Assembly: GCA_039090855.1 (NCBI GenBank)
Contig: CM076996.1
Coordinates: 48,388,469-48,452,468, forward strand
From: Macrothele yani
Lineage: Eukaryota > Arthropoda > Arachnida > Araneae > Macrothelidae
Direction: 5' to 3'
DNA: 64,000 bases
Below, one piece after another: positions 44,360-55,427 of the stretch; the stretch's first letter is position 1, and every line of letters begins with the position of its first letter. Both the position numbers and the translations under genes were made by a program. The notes below the pieces were generated by a model, which was not told where the DNA came from, made no database searches, and was given only the letters and a program-made list of their open reading frames with translations.

Positions 44360-47184
44360 TGAAAGAAATGTTTTCTCGACGAATGATTCAAACTCATTTC
44401 TGTTCGAAGTATAAGAAAATGAAATCTGACATCATAGCAATGAATGCGTAAACACTTTCATTGAAACGATAGTAAATCATCTCGATTATGGCTTCTTTCA
44501 TGACAATGAAAATTTTCGTAATGAAAGACTTGAAAGTACTTCGAAAGCCTAAAAGAGTTCTACTCTCTTAATAAATTAAAATTGAATAAATGCTTCTGTT
44601 TCTCAGTAAAGAACTGGAGGGACATGGAATCTGACAATAGTAAAGTGAGAACGAAGATTTTAAAGCAGTTCATGAAAAAAAAGGCCATGGTATATTCAGT
44701 AAAGAAATGTCATAGAGTAGAGAGAGTGTGAACAATCTATCCGTCTTTAGGTTGAGCTTTCACTTATAGGGCTTCTTTTTCATATTGAAATATAAAGATG
44801 CATTTCCTTTAACTGGAAATGAACTAAGATATACATATATTTCCCCAGCTTGGAAGAATATACCTTTACATTAAATATATCTCTTTTTTGGATAGTAAAT
44901 GTATACAACTCTGAATATCAAATATAATAAAAAATAATGTTTATGGGAAGAACGGAATTAGTCGCTTTGCCTCTAGAATGAATGTTTTTTCGGACGAGAC
45001 AGAAAATATTCAGCCCAAAGAATACAAATTTTATCGAAAGAAAAAGGTTTTAGATTGTATGTCTTGACATTGAATGCTTTCCTGTCGAGGCAGTCCACGA
45101 AAAGTATGGCTAACTACGAAAGAATAAAAAAAATGTATATTTGACATACATGCAAGCTTTGAGGAATATTTTTAAGCTAGTTGGAAAATATGCTATATAA
45201 GGAAACCAAAATCTGACGATTTGTTGCATCTAAAATAATCGTTTGCTGAAATGAAATGGAAAAAAAAGATAGTCTGAATAAAAGGCCTCATAAGTTTGTT
45301 CAAGAAAAAAGAATCCTGACCTATTGAGAAGTTTAATGAAATTTCAAAGATAGAGGAAGAAAAATATCGGAAATTGGGAAGCTATAAGGAAATAAAGACC
45401 GAAAATATTGTTTGAGCAGAATTTTAACTGGGAAAGATCTGTAGAGTTCTTGAACATACGAAAAAATTACGAGAAAATATTATTGCAGGGGTGAAAGACT
45501 CAGAATTAACATGAAGTCTATGTCCAGTAATTACTGCGAACAAGAACGAAATAATTTCTAAAGAAGCATTTCCTCGTCTCATGGTCTGAAATAAAATTGA
45601 ATGGAGGAAAAAGAAAAGTTCCCCAGAAAATTCATTACATCTACACGAAAAAACTCCCTCAAAACATACAAAAAATATATAAAAACACATGAAGAAATAA
45701 CGTAAAAGTAATTTAAAAATATATATATAGGGAATACGTAGTACACGAAAACCATTTGACCCCCTGACTATTTTTGGAAACCAAATCATCGTGAGTTAGA
45801 ACCTCGCTAAGACCTTAGGAGCATTTTTATTCCCTTGGAAAGAAAATTCCCAGCATCGTTACGTAAAAATTTCCTCCGGGGGAAAAATAGTATTGAAGAG
45901 GGGGGTGGGGGAATCTTGCTTGCAAACCACAGGAATAAATGCAAAAACTCCCAACGGACCCCACTCAGTCGTTGCCATCCCTCAAAATCAAAGATCCAGA
46001 AGAAACAAGAAGGACAATTATCTAAAGTCAATACCGCAGCACGTTAGGCTGTAAATAGCATCCTTTTAGTCATAGACTACTTTAAACTTTGTAATCTTTC
46101 TAACTATTCACAACAACGAACAAAGGGAAAATGTGACTAATCTTATGTCAATATGCTGACAAGCAAAAGGAAATCCTTCAGCATCTGACTGAGATTAGGT
46201 TAATGAGGGAACACGCGGGACTAATATTCAGCTCAAAGAATACAAATTTTATCGAAAGAAAAAGGTTTTAGATTGTATGTCTTGACATTGAATGCTTTCC
46301 TGTCAAGGCAGTCCACGAAAAGTATGGCTAACTACGAAAGAATAAAAAAAATGTATATTTGACATACATGCAAGCTTTGAGGAATATTTTTAAGCAAGTT
46401 GGAAAATATGCTATATAAGGAAACCAAAATCTGACGATTTGTTGCATCTAAAATAATCGTTTGCTGAAATGAAATGAAAAAAAAAAAGATAGTGTGAATA
46501 AAAGGACTCATAAGTTTGTCCAAGAAAAAAGAATCCTGACCTATTGAGAAGTTTAATGAAATTTCAAAGATAGAGGAAGAAAAATATCAGAAATTGGGAA
46601 GCTATAAGGAAATAAAGACCGAAAATATTGTTTGAGCAGAATTTTAACTGGGAAAGATCTGTAGAGTTCTTGAACATACGAAAAAATTACGAGAAAATAT
46701 TATTGCAGGGGTTAAAGACTCAGAATTAACATGAAGTCTATGTCCAGTAATTACTGCGAACAAGAACGAAATAATTTCTAAAGAAGCATTTCCTCGTCTC
46801 ATGGTCTGAAATAAAATTGAATGGAGGAAAAAGAAAAGTTCCCCAGAAAATTCATTACATCTACACGAAAAAACTCCTCAAAACATACAAAAAATATATA
46901 AAAACACATGAAGAAATAACGTAAAAGTAATTTAAAAATATATATATAGGGAATACGTAGTACACGAAAACCATTTGACCCCCTGACTATTTTTGGAAAC
47001 CAAATCATCGTCAGTTAGAACCTCGCTAAGACCTTAGGAGCATTTTTATTCCCTTGGAAAGAAAATTCCTCAGCATCGTTACGCAAACATTTCCTGCGGG
47101 GGAAAAATAGTATTGAAGAGGGGGGAAATCTTGCTTGCAAAACACAGGAATAAATGCAGAAATTCCCAACGGACCCCACTCAGT
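43083..47184. other. Right arm between gene and minisatellite, no further gene
   Basis: Apart from the repeats listed for the arm, no coding region could be recognised. Open frames such as 45424-45789 on the minus strand are hydrophobic readings of AT-rich sequence, are repeated with the ~1-kb blocks, and break in the sister copy. Confidence 0.55.
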
Positions 47185-48148
47185 CGTTGCCATCCCTCAA
47201 AATCAAAGATCCATCGAAAGTTCCAAGAAGCATCATCATATCTAACACCTACGCAGTGCCCTTTCCCCACTCGGTCGTTGCCATCCCCCAAAATCAAAGA
47301 TCAATCGAAAGTTCCAATAAGCACCGCTAGGGGCAGCACATCGAGTTGACATCCCCCTATATCCAACCCCTTTCCCACTCGGGCGTTGCCATCCCTCAAA
47401 ATCAAAGATCAATCGAAAGTTCCAAGAAGCACCGCTAGGGGGCAACACATCGAGTTGCCATCCCCCTATATCCAACCCCTTTTCCGCTCGGGCGTTGCCA
47501 TCCCTCAAAATCAAAGATCAATCGAAAGTTCCAAGAAGCACCGCTAGGGGGCAACACATCGAGTTGCCATCCCCCTATATCCAACCCCTTTCCCACTCGG
47601 GCGTTGCCATCCCTCAAAATCAAACATTTATGAACAAAAATAAGATATCATAATAACATTTCTTGAGATGAGGACATGACCGTATTATTCGAGAAAAAAG
47701 AGAAATGATTAATTAATACTTACCCTACATAATTTTCATTAGGGAAGACACATGAGGAATTCATGAAAATTAATTGAAAAAAATACATCAACAAATTACG
47801 AGGGAAAAAACGTTTTACATAACAATAACCTAAGGGGATGGGGTCGAGAGAGGGGAAAATAAATAAAGAAACAACCTTCATTAAATTAAAAAAAAAAAAA
47901 GGAATAAGCCTTCATTGATTTCCCCCAAAATTCGACAAAGTCCAATAAATACTATTATCTTCGGAGATAAGCACACCCTTCGGTCGGAGGGGGAAAAATT
48001 GCAGCGGGGAATTGGAGGCTGCTACTGACCACGCCCCCTCCGTTCGCTCGGCTGCAGCTTGCTCCGGCTGGCTCCGGCTGCTCCGGCCGACACCTAATGT
48101 TAAGTCTATGGCTCCGGTTTTAGCCAGAATCGGTCATTTTCTACTACT

Positions 48149-48154
48149 CCTGTT
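48149..48154. repeat. 6-bp target site duplication, right
   Basis: CCTGTT directly after the right terminus CTACTACT, identical to 33591-33596. Confidence 0.9.
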
Positions 48155-48460
48155 GCAGTAGTTGAAGTGATTAGCGGTTCGTGGATGATTGCTCGATAGT
48201 GGTAGCTAATGTCATATAGCGTCCTGTGCACTGTACTGGTGGTAATGGCAGTCCCAACAGCCTTAGATAGGATATGCGTGATTTGAAACAATGTTGGAAA
48301 GTCATTTGTAGAGCTCCCCTGTTACGTTCTGTAGCTCCCGAGTTGTATTGGGTCGTTTCGTAGGGTCACAACGTCGTCGCGGAACATCCCGATGGGCATC
48401 TTAACGATGATTGTTACACATCGCTCTAACCAGTTACTGGCTTCGGGTGACGCAGAAAAT
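48149..48460 (-). pseudogene. Tc1-like transposase, N-terminal part, beyond the palindromic element
   Basis: Minus-strand pieces include PTKRPNTTRELQNVTGE near 48330-48380, then LSKAVGTAITTSTVHRTLYD near 48220-48275 and YHYRAIIHEPLITSTTATG near 48160-48215. These are the second helix-turn-helix and linker of a Tc1 transposase, in the correct order to continue into 33276-33596. Stops and a frame change interrupt it. The gene was split by the 14.55-kb insertion. Confidence 0.8.
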
Positions 48461-48542
48461 TATTTCCTACAAGTGTGATCAATTTAAGACATCTGACTTA
48501 AAATATACAGTAACGACATTCGTACACTGAAGTAGCAAATTA

Positions 48543-49937
48543 CACTGCTGGCCACCCAAAATGCACCACCAAGAAGGACACCAGATAGCAAAGCCAGATC
48601 TACTGGACACATAACAACAGATACAAAGATGAAACGATTTAGCTTACAGGCCCGTGTGACTTGCGGAACACGCAGACATCAATAGTTCGTGTGGCCCCCA
48701 TGGCTGGCAATAACGACCGCTACACGCCGTGGCATCGAACGAAAGAGTCTTTGGATGTGGGCTTGGGGTATGTCGTTCCAGGCTGCTTCTACACGTTGCC
48801 ACAGTTCATCAGGGGTGGTGCTTGCCGGGCCACTCGGTTGACTATCAGCGACCAGACGTGTTCGATGGGCGACATATCGGGAGAACAGGCAGGCCACGGC
48901 CGCAGTGACACCTGGTGGGCCGTGAAGAATTGTTGTACGATGCGTGCCACGTGCGGGCGCGCATTGTCCTGTTGAAACGTAGCCGCTGGCAGGTCCTGCA
49001 GGTAAGGGAGGACTACAGGCTCCAAAACGTCGGAGATGAAGAGGTGACTGTTTTCTGTACCGGCGATGCGTACCAAAGGGGGGGGTCATATCCAATTGCG
49101 CCCCAAACCATAATGCCAGGCAACGAACCGGTATGGCAATGCATAATACAGGCGTCATAGAGTCTCTCGCCGCAGTGCCGGCACACGCGGATCCGACCAT
49201 CGTGGTATTGCAGGCAGAAGCGGGATTCGTCGGAGAAGACAATGTCGTGCCATTCCATAGTCCAGGTGCGGCGTTCAAAGGCCTACTACCGCTGCACTCC
49301 CCGGTGGTGTAACGTCAATGGTAATCGGAGCAATGGGCGCCGTGCGACATGTCCCCGCTCTTACAGACGATGTCAAACGGTACGTGCTGACACAGGTTGT
49401 TGCGCAACATACCCTAATTCCTGCGCTAACGTTCGTGATGTGGCGGTGCGAGCCGTCAATGCCCGCCGCACAACATGCCGGTCCTCTCGTTCGGTGGTGT
49501 GCCGCGGCTGCGGCAATCACTCACGTCGGTCCGTCCGTTCCTCCTTCACCCACAGAATCTATACTCGCTTCACTGTGACTGGATGTCGTCCCACACGGGC
49601 GCCGATGTCTCGGTACGATAAACCGCTGTTGCGATAAGCCACTATTCGTCCTCTGTCGAACTCCGAAACGTGCTGGAATGTCTGCTGTATTCTGCGACGA
49701 GGCATCAGGAACCTTGCCACGCACAGGTCTTACAGCACAACACACTTCCATTACTTACACCCCGCCTTCTGTGCACCCTTCTTATAGTGCTTCTCGGTGG
49801 CGTGCCGGGCGCACATGATTTGCATATGCCCTGCAATGCTAATCGTTTGCATGTCCTCTCGCGGGCGACGCATGCTGCGAATTTCAGGCCAATCGGATGC
49901 TTCCTTCTTGGTGTTGCATTTTGGGTGGCCAGTAGTG
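48543..49937 (-). mobile_element. Tc1-like element, family B, complete ends
   Basis: Inverted ends start CACTGCTGGCCACCCAAAAT at the left and CACTACTGGCCACCCAAAAT at the right, then continue with GCACCACCAAGAAGG opposite GCAACACCAAGAAGG. TA flanks both sides (48541-48542 and 49938-49939). Length 1395 bp. Confidence 0.92.
48679..49705 (-). pseudogene. Tc1-like DD34E transposase with frameshifts
   Basis: The start codon lies at 49705 with MPRRRIQQTFQHVSEFDRGR followed by the helix-turn-helix GLSYRDIGARVGR. The middle third has lost its frame. The catalytic part is clear: IVFSDESRF near 49220-49245 with the first Asp, GIMVWGAIGYD near 49080-49110, FQQDNARPH near 48950 with the second Asp, and CSPDMSPIEHVW near 48870 with the Glu. 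The Asp-Glu spacing is 34 residues by direct count, as in Tc1. A run of eight G at 49078-49085 marks one frame change and another lies near 48810. The C-terminus ends HGGHTNY at 48679. All three catalytic residues survive, so the copy died by indels rather than active-site loss. Confidence 0.88.
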
Positions 49938-49989
49938 TATTAGGAACATCCAGTCGCAATCTGGCACGTGCCATTTTCACTTACGTACA

Positions 49990-51140
49990 CAATTGTGACG
50001 TTAATATGGCTTTGTAAACAGATCAATGGAGATAATTCACACGTGTACGAAGCGTATATGGCGGCAATATGCGAAAGAATCGTGATTTAAGCGACTTTGG
50101 AGGAAGCATTGTAGTGGGTGCTAGGCGGGCAACTGCAAGCATCTCAGAAACGGCAAACCTCCTCAGACATGCAAGAACTATTGTGTCGAGGTGTAGAGTG
50201 AGCGGTGCACAAACAATAAAACAAGCAGTCAGCCGTCTTCCTGTGGGCAGAAGCGACTGGTTGATGTTCGAGGACAACAGCGGCTGGAGGGTATTGCACG
50301 AGGTAACAGGTCCATTGCGTCAAGTAACCGCGCAGTACAACAGCGGAATCAAGAGAAGAATTGCAGCATACACAGCCCGCAGAACATTAGCGCGAATGAG
50401 CTATAACAGTAGACGTCCCATTCGTGTACTATTTGTCTATGCTACAAATAAAAATATTCATCAGCAATGGGCACGGAAGCCCCAAAATGTGACCCCTGAG
50501 AACTGGAAAAAGGTTGCCTGGTTCGACGAATCACTCTTTCACTTAATGCTCACCAATAGACGAGGTAAAATATGTCAAAAGTTGAACTCGAGCTTCCTAC
50601 CGTTAACTGTAGAAGTTAATAGAGGGGGCGTAATGGTTTGGGTTCTGTTTCATGGAGGGCATTGGGTTCTTTAATACCTCTGTAACACCAATTGTAGGCC
50701 ACGACGTATCTTAACATCATTGCGGACCAGGCACACCAGTACATGTGATAGGTGTTGTTCGATAGAAAGGACTACTTCCAGCAGCATGATGTGCCATGCA
50801 GCAGGCCTCGGAGATCGTCACACAGCGTTGAAGAAGCACGACAGCGACTTCAAAGAGCTAAAATGGCCCTCGCAATCCCCAGATATTAACTCAATTAAAC
50901 AAATCCGGGATGAGATTGACAGGGTCATTCGTAAGATATGAACACCTCGAGTGAACGTTCGGCAGGTGACGGACTTCTTGATATCAACTTGGCTGAACAT
51001 AACTGCAGAATGTCGTTGAATCCATGAACATGTCGTTGAATCCATGAACATGTCGTTGAATCCATGAACATCAAATCGAGAGCAAGGACGGCTCAACACT
51101 TTATTAAGCAGGTGTTACTAATAATTTTCGGCTCCAGTGT
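49990..51140 (+). pseudogene. Tc1-like transposon relic with long N-terminal open frame
   Basis: An open frame at 50069-50674 starts MRKNRDLSDFGGSIVVGARR, with helix-turn-helix ASISETANLLRHARTIVSRC, a second DNA-binding region RQVTAQYNSGIKRRIAAYTA, and WKKVAWFDESLFHL with the first catalytic Asp near 50520. GGVMVWVLFHGG follows near 50630, then the frame breaks. Downstream the second Asp survives in QQHDVPC near 50785. The Glu position reads Lys (PDINSIKQIRDEIDR near 50880-50925). Such an enzyme would be inactive. A 21-bp motif (GTCGTTGAATCCATGAACAT) repeats three times at 51010-51070. Terminal repeats were not found, so limits are approximate. Confidence 0.75.
51010..51070. repeat. 20/21-bp tandem repeat, three units
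   Basis: ATGTCGTTGAATCCATGAAC is repeated three times almost without change within the 3' end of the Tc1-like relic, an in-place expansion after the element became inactive. Confidence 0.9.
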
Positions 51141-52423
51141 TTAATAATTATGCTTTCGTCTGACTCAAAGGAGTGATTCCTTCTTTCAACGGTGATCAGT
51201 GCTTATTATGGTTTTCTATTAAAAATACTGCTGTACATATCATATACATATAAAAATGCCCATTTGGCTCAGAGGCAAATTGAGTTTGTGTCGATTTTAT
51301 CGTACCAACGCACCTTTTATAGATCAGATCAGATCATATGTAGAGGATTTTAGGAAGGGAGTGTCTGACCCCAGGTCTTAAACAACCCTTAGAGATACGA
51401 AGCTAGGAGATTTGGGCTATAGTGCCCGATAGGAAAGTGACACGGAAGCGAACACACACCTTTTATAGTTACTTGGGGACATTTTTAACAGCCTTGTACT
51501 CAAACATAGAGTGGTTTCTGTTAGACGCCCATTGAAACTGGTACGCTTGATGAATATTACACCATCTATGCTTGTGATAGCACGTTCTAATACACTGCAC
51601 AGGTTAGTTGGTTTGCCTACTGCTCGTAAAAAAAGAAAATATGAAAACTGGAGTAACTTTCAGAGTGCTCTTTCGACTTACTAATAAAGTATCAGTACCT
51701 TCAGTGAATCAAATTATTTTCATTCTGAATTTGATGAAAAAAGCATCATTTCGGGTGCTATTCAGTTGTAAATTTCTTCCTTACTACAGCATGTTACCTT
51801 AAAATTTCATGCTTTTACATGTATTTCACAAATACTACGTTGGTTATTTTGCGATATTCTATGTAAGTCGTTTGACAGATATAATACCACAGACTGGTCA
51901 TACTTGCCTCCTATTATTCTGTGGACACAATAACACCGCACCTTGTTTTCTTGTTTTGGACACACTAAAACATGATCAAAGTATTACACGTGTTAGTTGC
52001 TTCTGTTGGCGTAAATTTTTTATTTAGTTGCCGTAAATTCGTATCAGTATTTATCATATTATTCCGTTTTATAATTTTTGAAAAACTCATTTATATTGGA
52101 GAGGAATAGAAATGCTCAAGATTTCCCGTATATTGGTCATATATGTTTTGGCCCAAAAATTTTTATTTGGTGGCTTAAGTGTGCATTTGTTTTCGTCACG
52201 ATATTGGTTTTTATAAGATGCATTTAAGAAGTTATTTAGTTCGGATAGACATAAAATTTAATAAAATTTGCCATGTGTTCTACCCCTTTCCGTGCGCGTA
52301 GTTTTTACTTTAAGTGGCGTAACCACATGTTTATACCTGCCACCCTATATCTGCTTCCACGGCTGGATTACAAAAACAGTTTCGAGATGTAATACGACCA
52401 CACTTTTTAATATATATATTATC
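51141..52423. other. Unassigned AT-rich DNA
   Basis: About 1.28 kb without identified content. A short GATCAGATCAGATCA run occurs near 51320. Open frames at 51608-51802 and 51809-52027 have no recognisable domain. Confidence 0.5.
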
Positions 52424-53474
52424 GTTAAAGTATGAAATCCGTTATTTCATAGAATACCTAGTTATTTCATGAAATAACTGATCAAGTCAGTTAAAGCGTA
52501 AAACTCACTTGCATTCTATGGTTTAACTAGTTATTTCATAGAATAACGATCTACACCCCATTCAAGTGTAAAATAACCGAGTAAATAAATCCCAAATTCA
52601 AAAGGCTGTAAAGTGAGAACTACTGGTCAGAAATAGCACACCATTTTTAACCCACTATAAAGTGTTATATAATAATAATGATATTAACTTTTATGTTTCG
52701 TTTTGTTGTTTATAAATTTTTCGGAAATAAGTTGTACAGAAGATCTGCAAATTGTGTTTTAATGAACTGAATGTTCAGAGGGAAAGAGAAAACTAAAGAA
52801 TGTTTGGAAATTCAAGCTAAGAAGATGAAATTAATGTCACATAAATCTCATTCTGAAGCCTCTGTGGGGCTTACAGTCCGTATTCTAGTACCTGAAGTTG
52901 ACAGAGGAAGGGGTGACGCCAGATCTAATTTAGCTGCTATCATGAAAATAACCGAAGAAGGATTTTTTTCAATTGGGAACAAGAAACGGCCGCATAAAAC
53001 AGCTATATTCCCGATCCCAGTTCAGCGTCTGTGAACAAAAACTAACTCAGATCGAAGAAGTGCCAGATATAGAGAAATCGCTCCGGTCGGTTGCTACAGC
53101 TCAAAGTTTAGGTACCGGTCTGGGATTTAAAAAATGTTCATGTAAAACGCAGTGTGTCAACAAAAAATGTATTTGTTTTAGAAATAATGTTCTATGCAAT
53201 TCCAAATGCCATTTTAGTAATCCCTGTTGTAACAAATTATTTTATTGTGTCTTTATATAAATAACATTTTGTATGCTGTATAATTCAGTCAAACTGTTTA
53301 TTTTACACTTTAACTGTCTATCATTAGTCAATTTATAGAATACCTAGTTTTTTCATAGAAAAACTAGGTACAGTGTGGAATTATTAATTTATTACACGCT
53401 TGAACTAACTTGATCAGTTATTTCATGAAATAACTAGGTATTCTAGGAAATAACTGAATTATACACTTTAACGG
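52424..53474 (+). mobile_element. Ginger/KRBA2-like DNA transposon, internally deleted
   Basis: The ends are inverted: CGTTAAAGTATGAAATCCGT at the left and CGTTAAAGTGTATAATTCAG from the right. Both continue with TAGAATACCTAGTTATTTCA and the palindrome AGTTATTTCATGAAATAACT, then CTGATCAAGT. The match spans roughly 65-70 bp. Inside is the C-terminus of an integrase-type transposase. No target duplication was obvious. At 1.05 kb it is far too short to hold a full integrase. Confidence 0.8.
52771..53260 (+). pseudogene. C-terminal part of a Ginger/KRBA2-type integrase protein
   Basis: Two overlapping frames make one homologous region. The first, from 52771, holds VGLTVRILVPEVDRGRGDAR and NLAAIMKITEEGFFSIG. 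The second takes over near 52973 with RNGRIKQLYSRSQF, then VPDIEKSLRSVATAQSL and a cysteine-rich end, GLGFKKCSCKTQCVNKKCIC, then FRNNVLCNSKCHF. The VxVPxVDR...N, YxIGTxxG and CxCxxxC...CNSxCH pattern is that of the C-terminal region of Ginger-like transposons, whose integrase is related to retroviral and Ty3 integrases. The change of frame is near the T run at 52962-52969. The DDE integrase core itself is absent, so the protein is not functional. Confidence 0.8.
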
Positions 53475-53486
53475 TAGCATATACAC

Positions 53487-54290
53487 TGATGATCCCTGAT
53501 TTATGACCACCTACCTAATGCTTCGTAGGTTCTCTTTTCAGCCTTAGTACAGCAGCTATCCGACGTAGTATCGGTTCAATAAGATGCCGAAAGTAACTGG
53601 GAGGTACGGCCAACCAAGCTGTGTGTAATGTAGTGCAGGTATGGAGGTGATTAGTGTATCCAGATGCTTGATATGCTGTTCCATAGTGTAACACAAGTGC
53701 TCTACGAGATTGATATCTGGGGAGTTGGGAAGACAATAGATATGCTGGAAGTCTGAACTGTGTTCCTCAAACCATTTCTTCACAATTTTGGACTTGTGGC
53801 TCAGCGCATTGTGGTCTTGTGTCATCTTGGAAGACACCGTCGCTATTCGAGAAAAAGTGCAACATTACTGGGTATATAGAGTCAGCAAGCAACTCATGAT
53901 AGTGGGTACTAGTCATACGTTGTTCCACACGCACCAGGGTCCAAGTTCCTGTCAGTTAAACTTGCCCCACACCATACACTGGCTTGCAATGCGGAGACCA
54001 TGCAGGATGGATAGAGTGCCTTATGTTGTTTGCGCCAAATATCTACACGACCATCCACGGAGTGGCGTAAAAACGCAACTCTTCAGACCAGGACACTTTT
54101 TTTCAGTCATCCGACGCCCAACTTGCGTAACCTTAGCAACAGGCTAGTCTTTGGCGCCGATGAATCGTGGTTAGGAGAGGATGTCGTCGGAGTCGTCTGC
54201 TGTTATAGCCTATACGTGCAAGTGTACGACGCATGGTCACTCATGACAGATACTGTTCTGGGTTGACCTCTGTTTATAACGAAGTAAATT
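53487..54290 (-). pseudogene. Tc1-like transposon relic with transposase pseudogene
   Basis: Minus-strand blocks, from N to C: ARIGYNSRRLRRHPLLT near 54150-54210, VSWSEELRFYATP near 54065, GVFQDDTRPQ near 53825 at the second catalytic position, VKKWFEEHSSDFQHIYCLP near 53720-53780, then NSPDINLVEHL near 53690 with the Glu. The tail LLNRYYVG or, in another frame, RRIAAVLRLKREPTKH ends near 53515. The first catalytic Asp has become Glu (SDES to SEEL), and frame changes and stops interrupt the gene. The left end ACACTGATGATCCCTG near 53485 could be a terminal repeat, but no partner was found. Confidence 0.72.
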
Positions 54291-54306
54291 TCTCCGTCAT
54301 TTCTTT

Positions 54307-54378
54307 CCACGCCAGGATTCGAACCCGGATCCCCTCATTCCGGAATAAGTCACTCTACCAATTGAGCTACGCGGACGT
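54307..54378 (-). ncRNA. tRNA-like segment, probably a SINE head
   Basis: Read on the minus strand, the segment has box A TAGCTCAATTGGTAGAG and box B GGGTTCGAATCC (54315-54326). A D-arm GCTC/GAGT, a T-arm CCGGG/CCTGG and an acceptor stem pairing at six of seven positions can be drawn. The anticodon arm does not form a normal 5-bp stem with a 7-base loop; instead CTTATTCC pairs with GGAATGAG. That argues against a working tRNA and for a decayed tRNA or a tRNA-derived SINE. Confidence 0.55.
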
Positions 54379-55427
54379 TTTATTCTGATTCCTATCTGCC
54401 TTTATGTCGTGTGCGTCCTTCTAGCAGGTACGTCACATCTCCTGGTACGTTACATCATCTCCTCCCCCCCCCCCCCTTTTTTTTTTTTTTTTCGAAGTGC
54501 TGGAGAAGGGATTCTCTTATTTTTCCTCTCTCGCGGTGTGGAAAGAACATCTCGTTCAGTAAGAAGATAATTTACATAGTAAAATAAAATAACCAGAGAT
54601 AGTAAATATCAAAAGGAAAGTGAATCTAGAGTATACGTTATTTTGTGCCAAGAGCTTCGTTCTATGTGATTAGGTTTTTTCTTCATTATTGTGATACGAT
54701 TAATGTGGCTAGTGTGTGTGTTTTGGAGGATACCAGGACTTTACCTGAATAAAGCTTTTGTTGTAAGTACGTTTTTCTCAGTTCATAGTTTTGTCAGATC
54801 TCTGTCTGTCTGTTAGGTTTATTTCATTAGTTGTTATTAATAACAACCAGCATAGGACTTTATTCATCTTAATTACTACTACAACATTACTAGCAGTTAA
54901 AAGCTTGTTCATTATTATTATTACTACACTACTAGCAGGAAAGTTTATTCATGATATAATTAACAAACAACAACCATTAGAAGAAGCTGAATTCATTATA
55001 ATTTAGAAGAAGTTATATTCATTATATGTTGTATTGGGTAGTCAAATGTTGAACAATGACCTGACCTGTGCGAGTCGTTGGACTCAGCGCTCACCTCTCA
55101 CATCAACCATTTGCTGTCCTGTGCAGTTTTGCCTCCAGGTCGTTGTTTGACCACCAGTTCAGCTGTTTGGGGAATCGAATCACTCTCTCTCTCTCCGTGC
55201 TCCCCAATCTGTTGTTTCTAAAAGTCCGATAAATCTGCTCCTAATTTTACTACTTACTGCTCATCTCACATTTGCTATATGCTACGTCGGTCAACTAATC
55301 ACCCCCTCTCGGAAGTCACGGGGTCAACGGGCCGCATCTGCATTTGATAGGGGTGGTCATAATTCAGTGATCACGCGGAGTAATTTAGCTTTTCCTCGTG
55401 AACAATTTTTTCCTAAATAAGTATTTT
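54379..55427. other. No gene; low-complexity tracts
   Basis: It includes a C run followed by a long T run at about 54466-54492 and ATT/ACT-rich stretches at 54830-54960. A CTCTCTCTCTCT tract occurs near 55180-55195. No coding region was identified. Confidence 0.55.

Larger units (their letters stand above)
33597..48148. mobile_element. Palindromic Polinton/Maverick-like element, 14.55 kb
   Basis: The element is bounded by a perfect 6-bp duplication (CCTGTT) and starts AGTAGTAGAAAATGACC with the reverse complement at the far end, matching the AG...CT termini of Polintons. Nearly all of it is terminal inverted repeat: left arm 33597-40827 and right arm 40910-48148, with an 82-bp unique spacer. 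Each arm contains, from outside in, a GC-rich CCGGAGC-repeat terminus, a ~108-bp minisatellite, two direct copies of a ~1-kb AT-rich block, a TA microsatellite, one of two ~690-bp direct repeats, the PC4-like gene, and the second direct repeat. I could find no polymerase B, integrase, protease, ATPase or capsid sequence. Inference: a non-autonomous derivative. Alternatives are an assembly artefact or an unnamed class with 6-bp duplications. Confidence 0.8.
40910..48148 (-). repeat. Right arm of the giant inverted repeat
   Basis: This 7239-bp arm is the inverted copy of 33597-40827. Its sub-features mirror those of the left arm. Direct repeats flanking the gene lie at about 41037-41726 and 43197-43878. 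The TA microsatellite is at 44338-44360, the ~1-kb direct repeats at about 45003-45992 and 46218-47207, the ~108-bp minisatellite at 47185-47624, and the CCGGAGC zone at 48025-48115. Confidence 0.92.

Noticed and set aside
33597..48148. Palindrome as a pure assembly artefact
   Set aside because: The arms differ by substitutions and indels, the spacer is unique, and a perfect 6-bp duplication flanks the outer ends. An artefact would not create these. It still deserves long-read confirmation.
48679..49278. 199-codon frame as the correct transposase reading
   Set aside because: Most of it is out of frame with the catalytic blocks; only its last ~45 residues (ending GGHTNY) belong to the transposase.
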